From: Clostridiales bacterium
Lineage (GTDB): Bacteria > Bacillota > Clostridia > Oscillospirales > CAG-272
DNA length: 41,547 nt
Direction of reading: 5' to 3'
Assembly: GCA_003523225.1 (NCBI GenBank)
Contig: DPGK01000034.1
Span: 1 to 41,547 of the forward strand
Below are positions 14,308 to 24,383 of this stretch, in pieces (the stretch's first letter is position 1; each line of letters opens with the position of its first letter). Under the pieces are notes generated by a model. That model saw only the letters and a list, made by a program, of their open reading frames with translations, did not search any database and was not told where the DNA came from. The translations under genes and the position numbers were made by a program.

Positions 14308-15417
14308 TTATCCGTTGGCGGTCCGGGGTATCGGCAGCTCTGCGTCACAGTAAGCACAGCGCACCGCGCCGGCGCGGTCGCGGTAGAAGCGGGCGGGCAG
14401 CCCTCTTTCCGAGCCGCTGATGCAATGTATATTTCCGCACATGCACGGCGCGTCAAGGTGCACATCCTCCCCTTTGGTGCGCTCTGTGTCCGGTAGGTCC
14501 CGTTCGCCAAGCAGCTTTAGTATCAGCGCCATGCGCATCAGTCTGCCGTTTTTCGTTTGTGTAAAATAACAGGCGCGGGGGTCGTCGTCCACCTCGGGTG
14601 CGATCTCATTTATGCGCGGCAGGGGGTGCATGACTATCATATTCTCCGGAGCAAGCGCCATTTTTTCCGGATTCAGGACGTAGACGTCCTTCAGCCGCTC
14701 ATAGACCTCCGGGTCTGCAAAGCGCTCCTTCTGGACGCGGGTCATGTAGAGGATATCAAGCTCGCCGATCACATCTTCAAGCGTCAGGCTTTCCTTGCAG
14801 GGAATACCTTTTTGCTTTATCGTTCCGTCAAGCACAAATGCCGGCAGTGCCAGCTCACGCGGGGAGATAAGAACAAATCTTGTCCCCGGATACCGCGCCA
14901 TTGCGTCGATAAGAGAATGTACCGTTCTGCCGTACCGCAGATCTCCGCAGAAGCCCACCGTCAGGTGATCCAGCCTGCCGCACCTTTGCCGAATGGTCAT
15001 AAGGTCGGCAAGCGTTTGCGTGGGGTGGTAATGTCCGCCGTCCCCGGCGTTTATCACCGGGACTGACGAATGCTTGCAGGCGATATACGGCGCGCCCTCC
15101 TTGGGGTGGCGCATGGCGATGATGTCCACATAGCCGGAAACGACGGTTATGGTGTCCGCCAGCGATTCTCCCTTGGAGGCAGAGCAGGTATTTGCGTCGG
15201 AAAAGCCGATCACGTTTCCGCCCAGCGACAGCATGGCGCTTTCAAAGCTCAGGCGCGTCCGTGTGGACGGCTCAAAAAACAGCGTCGCCATTTTTTTGTG
15301 CTTCAGGCAGTCCTGATATTTTTCGGGGTTTGCGGCGATGTCGCTTGCCGTGTCGATCAGCCGGTCGATCTCTTCCGCCGACAGATCCATGATATCCACT
15401 AAGTTTCTCATCCGCAT
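14308..15417 (-). CDS. pyrB: Aspartate carbamoyltransferase with C-terminal PyrI-like zinc ribbon
   Basis: Condenses carbamoyl phosphate and aspartate to carbamoyl aspartate, the committed step of UMP synthesis. The 369 residues hold the carbamoyl-phosphate loop STRTR at 51-55, HPLPR at 264-268 and a normal catalytic end near 305. A tail of about 60 residues follows with C327-x4-C332 and C354-x2-C357 (CGNIHCIS and CAYCDAEL), matching the zinc-binding domain of PyrI regulatory chains. The PyrI N-terminal nucleotide-binding domain is absent, and no separate pyrI is in the operon. In E. coli the zinc domain is the contact to the catalytic chain, so the tail could shape the oligomer without giving CTP/ATP control. 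The ATG directly follows the pyrE stop; the third-codon ATG is an alternative start. It is the last gene of the operon. Confidence 0.93.
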   Translation of the reverse strand: MRMRNLVDIMDLSAEEIDRLIDTASDIAANPEKYQDCLKHKKMATLFFEPSTRTRLSFESAMLSLGGNVIGFSDANTCSASKGESLADTITVVSGYVDIIAMRHPKEGAPYIACKHSSVPVINAGDGGHYHPTQTLADLMTIRQRCGRLDHLTVGFCGDLRYGRTVHSLIDAMARYPGTRFVLISPRELALPAFVLDGTIKQKGIPCKESLTLEDVIGELDILYMTRVQKERFADPEVYERLKDVYVLNPEKMALAPENMIVMHPLPRINEIAPEVDDDPRACYFTQTKNGRLMRMALILKLLGERDLPDTERTKGEDVHLDAPCMCGNIHCISGSERGLPARFYRDRAGAVRCAYCDAELPIPRTANG

Positions 15418-16059
15418 TCACGCTCCGATCCAGCTCTCGTCCGACGGATCATCGCGGAAGGCGATAAGGCGTTTTACATCGGCTTTTTCAATGTAGCCCT
15501 CCTCGCCGGCAATGCGCGCCACGGTATCAAAGTCGGTAAGGCTGTGGTTTTTCACCCCGGCTGCCGCCAGACGGTCGATGCCCTTCTGCATTCCGTAGGT
15601 AAATATGCTGACAATGCCCAGCACCTCGGCTCCGGCGGCGCGCAGCACCTCCACGACCTCCAGCACGCTGCCGCCGGTCGAGATAAGATCCTCGATAACA
15701 ACGACCTTCTGACCGCGCTCAAGCCTGCCTTCTATCTGGTTCTGCCGACCGTGATCCTTGGCTCCGGAGCGGACGTATCCCATCGGAATGCCCATAAGGT
15801 GCGCTGCGATCGCCGCATGCGCTATACCCGCGGTCGATGTACCCATAAGTGCCTCGGCGTCGGGGTATTCGGTCCTCACGGCGTCGGCGATCGCCTGTTC
15901 CACGCGCTCTCTTATCTTGGGAGCGCTCAGAATAAGCCTGTTGTCGCAATATACGGGACTTTTGATCCCGCTTGCCCATGTAAACGGCTCATTCGGGCGG
16001 AAAAATACCGCCTTGATCGACAAAAGTGATCTTGCGATCGTTTCCTTGATGTTTTCCAT
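15418..16059 (-). CDS. pyrE: Orotate phosphoribosyltransferase
   Basis: Transfers the phosphoribosyl group of PRPP to orotate, giving OMP. The 213-residue protein has the PRPP-binding motif VVVIEDLISTGGS at 119-131 and the flexible-loop segment SGAKDHGRQNQIEG near 98-111. GGGAGGA precedes the ATG. It lies 17 bases after pyrF and abuts pyrB, all in one minus-strand operon. Length and motifs are ordinary for the family. Confidence 0.95.
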   Translation of the reverse strand: MENIKETIARSLLSIKAVFFRPNEPFTWASGIKSPVYCDNRLILSAPKIRERVEQAIADAVRTEYPDAEALMGTSTAGIAHAAIAAHLMGIPMGYVRSGAKDHGRQNQIEGRLERGQKVVVIEDLISTGGSVLEVVEVLRAAGAEVLGIVSIFTYGMQKGIDRLAAAGVKNHSLTDFDTVARIAGEEGYIEKADVKRLIAFRDDPSDESWIGA

Positions 16060-16076
16060 GCTGTTTTTCCTCCCGT

Positions 16077-16790
16077 TTATTCGTTTCCGTAAAATTCACG
16101 GACGCATCTGTCGTACGCCGCCACAGGATCGTCGGCTGCGGTTATGGGTCTTCCGACCACAATGTAGTCCGAGCCTATCCTTCTTGCCTCGGCTGGAGTC
16201 ATAACGCGTTTCTGATCTCCCTTTTCCCCGTCGGCAAAGCGGATACCGGGTGTGACGGTAAGAAAACCGCAGCCGCAACGGCTGTGTACCGCAGCTGACT
16301 CAAGCGGGGAGCAGACGACTCCGTCAAGCCCCGCCTCCTTGGCAAGTGAGGCATAGTGCATCACTACCTCCGGCATGGGTCTCTCTATCAGCAGCTCCTC
16401 ATGCAGGGCGCGCTCGTCGGTGCTGGTAAGCTGTGTGACCGCGATAAGCAGCGGGCGCGTACCGTCCGCTCTTGTCAGACCGTGCACCGCCGCTTCCATC
16501 ATTTCTCGCGTGCCTGCGGCGTGCAGGTTGCACATATCCACGTCAAGGGAGGAAAGCACGCGCATGGCTTTCATGACGGTGTTGGGAATGTCGTGCAGTT
16601 TAAGGTCAAGGAAGATGCGGTGACCGCGCTTTTTGATCTCCCGCACGATATTTGGTCCTTCGGCATAGTACAGCTCCATGCCTATCTTTACAAATAATTT
16701 TCTGTCGCCGAAGCGGTCAAGAAAGGTGTATACCTTGTCCGCGCTGTCAAAATCCAGCGCAATTATTACCTGCTCCATATCCTTATTCAC
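16077..16790 (-). CDS. pyrF: Orotidine 5'-phosphate decarboxylase
   Basis: Decarboxylates OMP to UMP, the last step of the pathway. The 237-residue TIM barrel carries IIALDF at the start, the catalytic D-x-K-x2-D set in [12 protein letters not shown] (62-67) and the phosphate-binding VVGRPI near the C-terminus. The start is GTG with AGGAGG eight bases upstream; it overlaps the end of pyrD by eight bases, implying coupled translation. Confidence 0.95.
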   Translation of the reverse strand: MNKDMEQVIIALDFDSADKVYTFLDRFGDRKLFVKIGMELYYAEGPNIVREIKKRGHRIFLDLKLHDIPNTVMKAMRVLSSLDVDMCNLHAAGTREMMEAAVHGLTRADGTRPLLIAVTQLTSTDERALHEELLIERPMPEVVMHYASLAKEAGLDGVVCSPLESAAVHSRCGCGFLTVTPGIRFADGEKGDQKRVMTPAEARRIGSDYIVVGRPITAADDPVAAYDRCVREFYGNE

Positions 16791-17700
16791 GGTGTGCTCC
16801 TCCTATTATATCAGACAGATTTTCAATTCCGTATTTTTTCATGACCCCCGGCAGCTCCTCGATAATGCGTTTTGACGCATACGGATCGATAAGATTTGCC
16901 GTGCCGACGCCCACGGCGGTCGCCCCAGCCAGCATCATCTCAATTACATCCTCGGCGCTATTTACGCCGCCCATGCCTATTATCGGAATGCTTACCGCTT
17001 CGTAGACCCGATAGACCATTGCCAGCGCGACCGGAAGCAGCGCGTGACCCGAGTAGCCTGCTATCTTGTTGGCGATAACTGGCTTTTTTCTGCGCAGGTC
17101 GATGCGCATTCCGCTCAGCGTGTTTATCATGCTGATGCCGTCCGCCCCGCCATCCTCGCAGGCGCGGGCAATGGCGGTAATGTCAGTGACATTCGGCGTC
17201 AGCTTCATATATATCGGCTTGTCCGTTACCGCCCGGACGGCTTTTGTGACCTCGTATGCCTTTTCGGGGGACGTGCCGAAAGCCATACCGCCGCACCGGA
17301 CATTCGGGCAGCTTATATTTATCTCAAGAATTCCGACCTGCTCCTCGCGTCCGAAGCGCTCCGCAAGTCCGACATAGTCCTCTGTTGTTGAGCCGCCGAG
17401 GTTTGCTATGACCTTTTTTTGAAAGTAGCGCTTCATTTCGGGCAGCTCATGCGCTATGACATGATCCGCTCCCGGGTTCTGAAGTCCTATTGAATTTATC
17501 ATTCCCGTATCGCTGTCCGCAATACGCGGCGTGGGATTGCCGAAGCGTTCCTCCGGAGTTGTTCCCTTGAAGGAAAAGCTGCCGAGTATATTTATGTCGT
17601 AAAGCTCGGCAAATTCCTTGCCGAATCCGAAAGTCCCGCTGGCGGGAATGATGGGATTGTCAAGCTCCCACCCGGAAAGCGTAACCTTGGTATTCACCAT
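16783..17700 (-). CDS. pyrD: Dihydroorotate dehydrogenase, class 1B catalytic subunit
   Basis: Oxidises dihydroorotate to orotate with FMN. The 305 residues include the active-site Cys in [12 protein letters not shown] (Cys131), the FMN-binding strand IIGMGGVNS and GTANLIDP near the end. A cysteine base, NAD coupling through PyrK and adjacency to pyrK place it in class 1B, the soluble heterotetramer of Bacillota. The start ATG at 17700 follows AGGAGGTGGT; a longer frame reaches back to 17784 inside pyrK but has no ribosome site. The first bases overlap the pyrK stop. Confidence 0.95.
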   Translation of the reverse strand: MVNTKVTLSGWELDNPIIPASGTFGFGKEFAELYDINILGSFSFKGTTPEERFGNPTPRIADSDTGMINSIGLQNPGADHVIAHELPEMKRYFQKKVIANLGGSTTEDYVGLAERFGREEQVGILEINISCPNVRCGGMAFGTSPEKAYEVTKAVRAVTDKPIYMKLTPNVTDITAIARACEDGGADGISMINTLSGMRIDLRRKKPVIANKIAGYSGHALLPVALAMVYRVYEAVSIPIIGMGGVNSAEDVIEMMLAGATAVGVGTANLIDPYASKRIIEELPGVMKKYGIENLSDIIGGAHRE

Positions 17701-18422
17701 ACCACCTCCTCGCGCCGCAGCACCGGACCGTCCCGGCAGATGCGCTTGTATCCGTATTTTGTTTTGCAGGAACATCCCATGCAAGCGCCGAACCCGCAGC
17801 CCATGCGTTCCTCAAAGCTGTACTCTCCCGAGGTCGTCAGCACAGCTTCAAGCGCGCGGAACATCGCCTCCGGTCCGCAGGCATAAAAGTAGGTGTACTC
17901 AAGCGGCTTTACAAGCTCGGTGACAAAGCCGCGTACTCCAAGGCTGCCGTCTGCGGTGGCAAGCTGCACCTCAGCGCCGAGGTTTGAAAATTCGTCCCGA
18001 TAGAACACATCCTCCGCACTGTTGAAGCCGAGCGCGACGACGGGGGACGAGCCGCCCGCGATCAGCTCGCGGCAGAGCTGGTACATCGGCGGAACTCCGA
18101 CGCCTCCGCCTATCAGCAGCGGACGCGCGCCCCCGGCGCTGACGTCAAAGCCGTTGCCAAGACCGGTCAGCGCATTAATGACGCTGCCCTCCCGCATCCG
18201 GGAAAGGATCTCCGTCCCTTTGCCGACCACCTTGTATATAAGAGTCAGTCTGTCTCCGTCGACGGCACAGACCGAAAGGGGTCGGCGGAGGTAACACCCG
18301 TCGATACGGAGATTTACGAACTGCCCGGGGCGGCTTATGCGGGAGTTGTCGCCAAATAGCTTTAATTCCCAGACGTCCTTTGCGATCGGTCGGTTGCTTC
18401 CGACGCGGTAATTGACTTCCAT
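17694..18422 (-). CDS. pyrK: Dihydroorotate dehydrogenase electron-transfer subunit
   Basis: Carries electrons from the PyrD FMN to NAD+ through a 2Fe-2S cluster and FAD. The 242-residue protein has a ferredoxin-reductase FAD domain (RPLSVCAV, GKGTEILSRM), the nucleotide-binding glycine cluster LLIGGGVGVPP, and C-terminal cluster ligands in C209-x4-C-x2-C-x11-C229. The ATG at 18422 has AAGGAG six bases upstream; a GTG at 18437 is in frame but contains that ribosome site. It follows a 236-base structured gap after carB and overlaps pyrD. Confidence 0.93.
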   Translation of the reverse strand: MEVNYRVGSNRPIAKDVWELKLFGDNSRISRPGQFVNLRIDGCYLRRPLSVCAVDGDRLTLIYKVVGKGTEILSRMREGSVINALTGLGNGFDVSAGGARPLLIGGGVGVPPMYQLCRELIAGGSSPVVALGFNSAEDVFYRDEFSNLGAEVQLATADGSLGVRGFVTELVKPLEYTYFYACGPEAMFRALEAVLTTSGEYSFEERMGCGFGACMGCSCKTKYGYKRICRDGPVLRREEVVW

Positions 18423-18453
18423 TCTGTTCTCCTTCACTTTGCTTTATGATAGC

Positions 18454-18606
18454 CAATTGTAAAACTGCGTTTTACAATTGAGATCCGCGCGGCGGGGATA
18501 CGCGCGCTTATCGCCGCTCGCCAAAATCGCGGATTTTGGCGGCTCCCCTCGGCGCGCGGACTCGCTTGGCACGTCTATGCGGTGTTTTTTCGTCGGCAAA
18601 GCCACC
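18454..18606. repeat. Compound palindromic element inside the pyr operon
   Basis: Between carB and pyrK lie a perfect 11-bp hairpin caattgtaaaa/ttttacaattg (18454-18480), a perfect 10-bp hairpin cgccaaaatc/gattttggcg (18519-18541) nested inside longer GC-rich arms around 18483-18498 and 18544-18561, and a further short stem of T- and A-runs (gtttttt/aaaaaac, 18584-18613). No frame in it is coding. It looks like a mobile palindromic repeat unit inserted between operon genes; it could also set the downstream transcript level. Confidence 0.6.
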
Positions 18607-18658
18607 GAAAAAACGGATCTTATTTAGAATCGCTGACTTTTACGATCGGCTATTTACT

Positions 18659-21600
18659 TTATGAATCAATGGTGGAAACACCCAGCGTGGTCTCCTCCAG
18701 CACGTCCAGCAGTACCCTTACCGTATCAAGCGAGGTGAACATGGTGATGTTGTTTTCGGTTGCAATGCGGCGTATCTGGTGACCGTCGGTATTCTGCCCG
18801 ACGTCGGCAATACTGCCGGTGTTGATGACGTAGGAGATGTGTCCCTGACGCAGGGCGTTTTCAATGTCGTTTGAGCCTTCGCCTATTTTGCGCAGTATGC
18901 GTGTGCGGATGCCGTTCTGCTTGAGGAAGCGCGCGGTTCCTTCGGTCGCCTCAATGTTGAAGCCGAGGTTGTAGAAGCGGCGTACCAGCGGGAGCGCCTC
19001 CTCTTTATCGGCGTCGCACACCGTAACGAACACGGTTCCGTAGTTGTGCAGCTTCATGCCGGAAGCCTGAAGCGCCTTATAAAGCGCGCGGTTCAGCTTG
19101 TCGTCGTATCCTATCGCCTCGCCGGTTGACTTCATTTCCGGGGAGAGGGAAGCGTCAACGCCTGTGATCTTGCTGAAGGAGAAAACGGGGACCTTGACAT
19201 AGCGGCGTTTCTTTTCCTGCGGATAGAGGTCGAAGATGCCCTGCTCCTTGAGGGATTTGCCGAGAATGACCTCGGTCGCGATGTCGGCAAGGCTGTAGCC
19301 TGTCGCCTTTGAGAGGAAGGGCACGGTGCGAGAGGAGCGCGGGTTGACCTCAATTATATAGACCGCGTCGCTCTTGTCGACGATGAACTGAATGTTGAAA
19401 AGACCTACGATACCGATCGCCAGCCCCAGCCGCTTTGCGTATTGAAGAATGATCCCCTTGACCTTGTCGGAAATGCTGAACGGCGGGTAAACGCTGATGC
19501 TGTCGCCGCTGTGGATACCTGTCCGCTCCACAAGCTCCATGATCCCGGGAACAAAGACGTCGTGTCCGTCGCAAATTGCGTCTACCTCGACTTCCTTTCC
19601 TACAATATATTTATCCACCAGCACCGGGCGGTCCTCGTCTATCTCGACCGCAGTGCGCAGATAGTGCCTGAGACCTTTTTCGTCGGTGACTATCTGCATC
19701 GCTCTGCCGCCCAGCACGAACGAAGGACGCACCAGCACCGGGTATCCGATCTCTGCGGCTGCTCTGACTCCGTCCTCGATCTTTGTGACCGCCTGCCCCT
19801 TGGGCTCGGGGATATTAAGGGAGGAAAGCAGCTTTTCAAATACGTCGCGGTTTTCCGCCCGTTCAATGGCGTCGCAGTCAGTGCCGATGATGGTCACTCC
19901 GCGCTCTGCCAGCGGAGCTGCAAGGTTGATGGCGGTCTGTCCGCCGAGAGAGGCGATAACGCCCTCCGGCTGTTCCAGACGGATCACATTCATAACGTCC
20001 TCGACGGTCAGCGGTTCAAAATACAGCTTGTCGGAGGTCGTATAGTCGGTCGAGACCGTTTCGGGGTTGTTGTTGATGATGATAGCCTCGTATCCGGCGC
20101 GTTTGATGGTCTGTACCGCGTGAACGGTGGAATAGTCGAATTCCACGCCCTGCCCGATACGTATCGGACCTGCGCCGAGCACGATGATCTTCTTTTTGTC
20201 CTGACGCGGGGAGGATTCGTTTTCCTCCGCGTAGGTTGAATAGTAATACGGAATGTACGCGTCAAATTCCGAGGCGCAGGAATCTATCGCCTTGTAGACC
20301 GGGAACAGTCCCGCCTTTTCGCGGAAAGCGTAGACCTCTTTTTCGGTGCATTCCCACAGCCGCGCCACAGCCCGGTCGGAGAAGCCGTACTTTTTGCCCT
20401 CTGCAAGCTCGGCGCGGTCAAATTTCCCGGCGCTCAGCGCTTTTTCTATTTCGACGATGTGTGCGAGCTTTGCAAGGAAGAAGCGGTCGATGCGTGTCAG
20501 CCGGAACAGCTCCTCAGGATCTGCCCCGCGGCGAAGGAGCTCGGCGATCATGAAGATCCTGTCGTCAGTGCCCTCGGTGATATAGCTCTTCAGCTCCTCC
20601 GTCTGCATTGACTCCGCCTTGGCGGAAAAGAGATGGCTTGCGCCGATCTCAAGCGAGCGCACCGCCTTCAGCAGGCTTTCCTCGAAGGTTCGTCCGACGC
20701 TCATCACCTCGCCCGTCGCCTTCATTTGTGTAGAAAGGCGGTTGCTGGCGCTGGCGAATTTGTCAAACGGGAAGCGGGGCATTTTGGTCACAATATAGTC
20801 AAGCGTCGGCTCAAAGCTCGCGGGGGTGTTTGGGAGCATTATTTCGTCAAGCGTCAGCCCGACCGCGATCTTTGCCGATACTCTTGCAATCGGAAATCCG
20901 CTTGCCTTGCTTGCAAGAGCGGAGGAGCGCGACACGCGCGGATTGACCTCGATCACATAGTAATTGAAGGAATCGGGATCAAGCGCAAACTGCACGTTGC
21001 AGCCGCCCTCGATCTCAAGGCTGCGTATGATCTTGAGCGCGCTGTTGCGCAGCATCTGATATTCGCGGTTTGTAAGCGTCTGACTGGGGCAGACCACGAT
21101 GGAGTCTCCGGTGTGTACGCCGACAGGGTCAAGATTCTCCATATTGCAGACCGTAATGACGGTGTCGTTTGCGTCGCGCATGACCTCGTATTCGATCTCC
21201 TTATAGCCCTTTACGCTTTTTTCGACAAGCACCTCATGTACCGGGGAAAGCTCCAGCGCGTTTTCAAGGATCAGACGGCATTCCTCACTGTTGCCGGCAA
21301 ACCCTCCGCCCGTACCGCCCAGTGTAAAGGCGGGGCGCAGGACCACGGGATAACCGATCTCCTCCGAGGCGCGTATTCCTTCCTCCACGGATTTGGCGAT
21401 CAGAGAGGGACATACCGGCTCGCCTATCCTTTCGCACAGCGCCTTGAACAGCTCCCGGTCCTCCGCCTGCTCTATGCTTTCGCTCTTTGTGCCAAGCAGC
21501 TCGGTGCCGCACTCACGCAGCACGCCCTTCTTTTCAAGCTGCATTGCAAGATTGAGGCCGGTCTGACCGCCAAGCCCCGGAATTATGGCGTCGGGGCGTT

Positions 21601-21841
21601 CGTAGCGGATTATCTTTGCTACATATTCCAGCGTCAGAGGCTCCATGTAGACCTTGTCCGCGATGCTGGTGTCGGTCATGATGGTGGCAGGATTGGAGTT
21701 GCAGAGTACGACCTCATACCCCTCCTCCTTGAGCGCGAGGCACGCCTGAGTGCCTGCGTAATCAAATTCCGCGCCCTGACCGATAATGATCGGACCGCTG
21801 CCGATCACCATTATTTTCTTCAGATCCGTTCTCTTAGGCAT
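18659..21841 (-). CDS. carB: Carbamoyl-phosphate synthase large subunit
   Basis: Makes carbamoyl phosphate from bicarbonate, two ATP and the ammonia released by CarA. The 1060-residue chain shows the usual duplicated ATP-grasp architecture: synthase half starting [21 protein letters not shown] and a second half starting [20 protein letters not shown] near 555, each with an EVNPR metal-binding segment, and a C-terminal MGS-type allosteric domain ([14 protein letters not shown]) where UMP and similar effectors bind. The ATG overlaps the end of carA and has GGAGGAG upstream. Length and motifs are complete. Confidence 0.97.
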   Translation of the reverse strand: MPKRTDLKKIMVIGSGPIIIGQGAEFDYAGTQACLALKEEGYEVVLCNSNPATIMTDTSIADKVYMEPLTLEYVAKIIRYERPDAIIPGLGGQTGLNLAMQLEKKGVLRECGTELLGTKSESIEQAEDRELFKALCERIGEPVCPSLIAKSVEEGIRASEEIGYPVVLRPAFTLGGTGGGFAGNSEECRLILENALELSPVHEVLVEKSVKGYKEIEYEVMRDANDTVITVCNMENLDPVGVHTGDSIVVCPSQTLTNREYQMLRNSALKIIRSLEIEGGCNVQFALDPDSFNYYVIEVNPRVSRSSALASKASGFPIARVSAKIAVGLTLDEIMLPNTPASFEPTLDYIVTKMPRFPFDKFASASNRLSTQMKATGEVMSVGRTFEESLLKAVRSLEIGASHLFSAKAESMQTEELKSYITEGTDDRIFMIAELLRRGADPEELFRLTRIDRFFLAKLAHIVEIEKALSAGKFDRAELAEGKKYGFSDRAVARLWECTEKEVYAFREKAGLFPVYKAIDSCASEFDAYIPYYYSTYAEENESSPRQDKKKIIVLGAGPIRIGQGVEFDYSTVHAVQTIKRAGYEAIIINNNPETVSTDYTTSDKLYFEPLTVEDVMNVIRLEQPEGVIASLGGQTAINLAAPLAERGVTIIGTDCDAIERAENRDVFEKLLSSLNIPEPKGQAVTKIEDGVRAAAEIGYPVLVRPSFVLGGRAMQIVTDEKGLRHYLRTAVEIDEDRPVLVDKYIVGKEVEVDAICDGHDVFVPGIMELVERTGIHSGDSISVYPPFSISDKVKGIILQYAKRLGLAIGIVGLFNIQFIVDKSDAVYIIEVNPRSSRTVPFLSKATGYSLADIATEVILGKSLKEQGIFDLYPQEKKRRYVKVPVFSFSKITGVDASLSPEMKSTGEAIGYDDKLNRALYKALQASGMKLHNYGTVFVTVCDADKEEALPLVRRFYNLGFNIEATEGTARFLKQNGIRTRILRKIGEGSNDIENALRQGHISYVINTGSIADVGQNTDGHQIRRIATENNITMFTSLDTVRVLLDVLEETTLGVSTIDS

Positions 21842-22940
21842 TGCGATCTCCTCCGTACTCCTTCATTTCCCGTATAAACTGCTCAAAAAGATATCCGCTG
21901 TCCTCGGGCCCCGGCGCGCTTTCCGGATGATACTGGACGGAAAACACGTGATCTGCGGCACAGCGCAGTCCTTCGACCGTTCCGTCAAGCAGGTTGATGT
22001 GTGTTATCTCAAGACCGCTCCCGGCGACGGAGGCTTCCCTTACGGCATAGCTGTGGTTCTGGGAGGTTATTTCTACCTTCCCGGTCTCAAGATTTCTGAC
22101 CGGATGATTCCCGCCGCGGTGTCCGAACTTCAGCTTGTAGGTCTCGGCGCCGTAGGCAAGCGCTATCATCTGATGTCCGAGGCAGATGCCGAATATCGGC
22201 ATTTTCCCGCGCAGCTCCCGCACAAGATCTATGACCGGGGTGACGTCCTGCGGGTCGCCCGGACCGTTAGAGAGGAACAGCCCGTCGGGATTCATACGCT
22301 CGATCTCCTCGGCAAGGGCATTGTATGGAAAGACGGTTACGTCGCATCCGAGGCGGTTGAGCGAGCGGATGATGTTGTGCTTTATCCCGCAGTCGATTGC
22401 CGCGACCCGGCATACCGTCTTTCCCTCTGCCGGGGAAAACCAGACCTTTTTGGTCGAAACCAGCGGTACGGCGTCATGCGGGACGCGGTAATCCGCCAGT
22501 TTTTTTTGCGCTTCCTCCTTCGTCGTGCCGATTGAGGTGATAAGACCCAGACGGCTGCCGTGCTCACGGATGCTGCGCGCCAGCTTGCGCGTATCTATCC
22601 CCTCAAGCCCCGGAATGCCGTATTCCTCCAGCCAGTCCGAAAGGGTGCGCGTGCTCCGGAAGTTTGAGGGCAGAGGATTGTACTCCCCGACTATCATAGC
22701 GCCGATGGTGGGATGGGGCGTTTCGCTGTCCTGCGGATTGACCCCGTAATTTCCGATAAGAGGATAGGTCATGACCACCGCCTGATAGGTGTAGGACGGG
22801 TCGGACACTATCTCCTGATACCCTGCCATCGAGGTGTTGAAGACCACCTCGCAGACGCGTTCCGTCACTGCGCCGAAGCTGTATCCGCAATATTCGCTTC
22901 CGTCCTCAAGAATCAGCTTTGTATCGAATTCTCTTGCCAT
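21834..22940 (-). CDS. carA: Carbamoyl-phosphate synthase small (glutaminase) subunit
   Basis: Hydrolyses glutamine and channels ammonia to CarB. The 368-residue protein has the N-terminal CarA domain ([15 protein letters not shown]) and a class I glutamine amidotransferase domain with nucleophile Cys253 in GICLGHQM and catalytic HPE at 338-340. The start at 22940 follows GGGAGG, agrees with the family start and overlaps the pyrC 3' end by 28 bases; a longer frame to 22973 lies inside pyrC. It ends within the carB start (8-base overlap). Confidence 0.95.
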   Translation of the reverse strand: MAREFDTKLILEDGSEYCGYSFGAVTERVCEVVFNTSMAGYQEIVSDPSYTYQAVVMTYPLIGNYGVNPQDSETPHPTIGAMIVGEYNPLPSNFRSTRTLSDWLEEYGIPGLEGIDTRKLARSIREHGSRLGLITSIGTTKEEAQKKLADYRVPHDAVPLVSTKKVWFSPAEGKTVCRVAAIDCGIKHNIIRSLNRLGCDVTVFPYNALAEEIERMNPDGLFLSNGPGDPQDVTPVIDLVRELRGKMPIFGICLGHQMIALAYGAETYKLKFGHRGGNHPVRNLETGKVEITSQNHSYAVREASVAGSGLEITHINLLDGTVEGLRCAADHVFSVQYHPESAPGPEDSGYLFEQFIREMKEYGGDRNA

Positions 22941-24130
22941 ATCGTTTTTCCTCCCATGACCGTTGCTATACATTTTCCGTAAACCGTCCAGCCGTCGAAC
23001 GGTGTGCTTTTTCCCTTGGAAACAAACCTGCCGGAATCGATCCTGTAAGCCGTTCCGGTTTCAAAAACGGTGTAATCCTCGCCGCAGAGCGGAATTCCGA
23101 AGCGGCGGCGCGGGTTATCGCACATCAGCTGAACCAGCTTTTCGGGCGACATAATACCCGTCCGCACAAGCTTTGTATAAAGTACGGGGAAAGCCACCTC
23201 AAGTCCCGAAATGCCGAAAAGACTTTTTTCAAGCCCGCGGCTTTTTTCCTCCGCGCTGTGCGGTGCGTGATCGGTAGCGATCATGTCAACAGTGCCGTCG
23301 GCAATTCCCTCAAGAAGTGCTAAGCGGTCATCCTCGCCGCGCAGCGGAGGATTCATTTTGTATCTTCCGTCCTCTTCAAGATCGTTTTCGGAAAGCAGCA
23401 GGTAGTGCGGGGCAGTCTCGCAGGTCACGTCGATCCCTGCGCGCTTGGCGCGCCGGATAAGCTCCACGCTTTCCTTGGCGGAAATATGGCAGACGTGATA
23501 GGAAGCTCCGGTCTTGGCCGCAAGCGTCAGGTCGCGCTCGATCTGACGGTACTCGCTTTCCGAGCAGATGCCGCGGTGTCCGTGCGCCCGGGCATATGCG
23601 CCGTCATGGATGTATCCGCCGCGCAGCAGCGACTCGTCCTCGCAGTGCGCAACAATTATTTTTCCGCATTTTTTGGCTTCAAGCATTGCCTTTCGCATCT
23701 GCTCGCCGTTCTGCACGCCTTTTCCGTCATCCGAAAAGGCGCAGACGTGCGGGGACATCCGTCCCATCTCGGAGAGCTTTTCCCCTTTCTCTCCGACGGT
23801 GATCGCACCGTAGGGGAGAACGCGGATGACCGCGTCTCGTCGGATGATGGCTGACTCCGCCTCAAGTGATTGCGCACTGTCAGGAACGGGATCGAGGTTA
23901 GGCATGGCGCAAAGCGCGGTATATCCGCCGTGTGCCCCCGCCATGCTGCCGGTCCGTATGGTTTCCTTATAAGAAAAGCCCGGCTCTCTTAAGTGAACGT
24001 GAACGTCACAAAGACCCGGGCAAATCATATATGAATCAGAGTAAACGGGAAACTGTCCGTTTCCCGCAGCAAACATTTCAAGCAAAGGAGCAAATTCAGT
24101 ATCGCAAAAGCGAGTGGTATCGATATTCAT
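22913..24130 (-). CDS. pyrC: Dihydroorotase
   Basis: Cyclises carbamoyl aspartate to dihydroorotate. The 405-residue zinc hydrolase has the HxH metal pair in CDVHVHLREPG (44-46), SYHVCHIS in the middle and the catalytic Asp in ATDHAPH near 287, typical of class I dihydroorotases. The ATG at 24130 follows GGAAGGAGGA at ideal spacing. A TTG-started extension of 24 residues to 24202 exists, but it runs through the leader terminator hairpin and is not credible as coding. It is the first gene of the operon. Confidence 0.95.
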   Translation of the reverse strand: MNIDTTRFCDTEFAPLLEMFAAGNGQFPVYSDSYMICPGLCDVHVHLREPGFSYKETIRTGSMAGAHGGYTALCAMPNLDPVPDSAQSLEAESAIIRRDAVIRVLPYGAITVGEKGEKLSEMGRMSPHVCAFSDDGKGVQNGEQMRKAMLEAKKCGKIIVAHCEDESLLRGGYIHDGAYARAHGHRGICSESEYRQIERDLTLAAKTGASYHVCHISAKESVELIRRAKRAGIDVTCETAPHYLLLSENDLEEDGRYKMNPPLRGEDDRLALLEGIADGTVDMIATDHAPHSAEEKSRGLEKSLFGISGLEVAFPVLYTKLVRTGIMSPEKLVQLMCDNPRRRFGIPLCGEDYTVFETGTAYRIDSGRFVSKGKSTPFDGWTVYGKCIATVMGGKTIWQENSIQS

Positions 24131-24348
24131 GGATCGTCCTCCTTCCGGGATCGGCGTCCCGCAGATGAAAAAAATTCCTGTCTGCCGACAGGATTTTCTC
24201 AAAAGAACGCAAAGCGGGATCCGCCCACGAAAGGACAGAACAAATATCGCATTTTGACATCCCGGATCCTGACGGCCATCTGCCCCGACAAAATAGGTAC
24301 GCCTTCTCGGACCCGCCGACCAATTTATGCAGCCAGCAAGCCCCGATT
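24131..24348 (-). promoter_or_regulatory. pyr operon leader with attenuator
   Basis: The roughly 218-base untranslated leader contains a terminator hairpin at 24168-24193 (minus-strand TCCTGTC/GACAGGA, four-base loop, then a seven-U tract) 38 bases before the pyrC start. An upstream ttctgtc (24234-24240 read on the minus strand) can pair with the 3' arm of that stem with one G-U pair and so could act as antiterminator. A ggtccgagaaggc-like segment earlier in the leader only loosely resembles a PyrR binding loop. Transcription attenuation is therefore likely; the effector is not proven and no pyrR is in the window. Confidence 0.6.
24168..24193 (-). terminator. Leader terminator (attenuator) before pyrC
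   Basis: Perfect seven-bp stem with four-base loop and seven Us, placed between promoter and first gene rather than after an operon, which is the hallmark of attenuation control. Confidence 0.75.
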
Positions 24349-24354
24349 GAAAAT

Positions 24355-24383
24355 ATTATATCATACCTTGCACCGCTTGTCAA
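24355..24383 (-). promoter_or_regulatory. Promoter of the pyr operon
   Basis: Minus-strand TTGACA (24378-24383) and TATAAT (24355-24360) both match consensus and are 17 bases apart. Confidence 0.85.

Noticed and set aside
20633..21877. 414-residue plus-strand open frame opposite carB
   Set aside because: Antisense shadow of the carB ATP-grasp domain; no recognisable protein family and no start signals.
24130..24202. 24-residue N-terminal extension of dihydroorotase from a TTG start
   Set aside because: It is encoded by the leader terminator hairpin and U-tract, while a perfect ribosome site precedes the downstream ATG, which also matches the family start.
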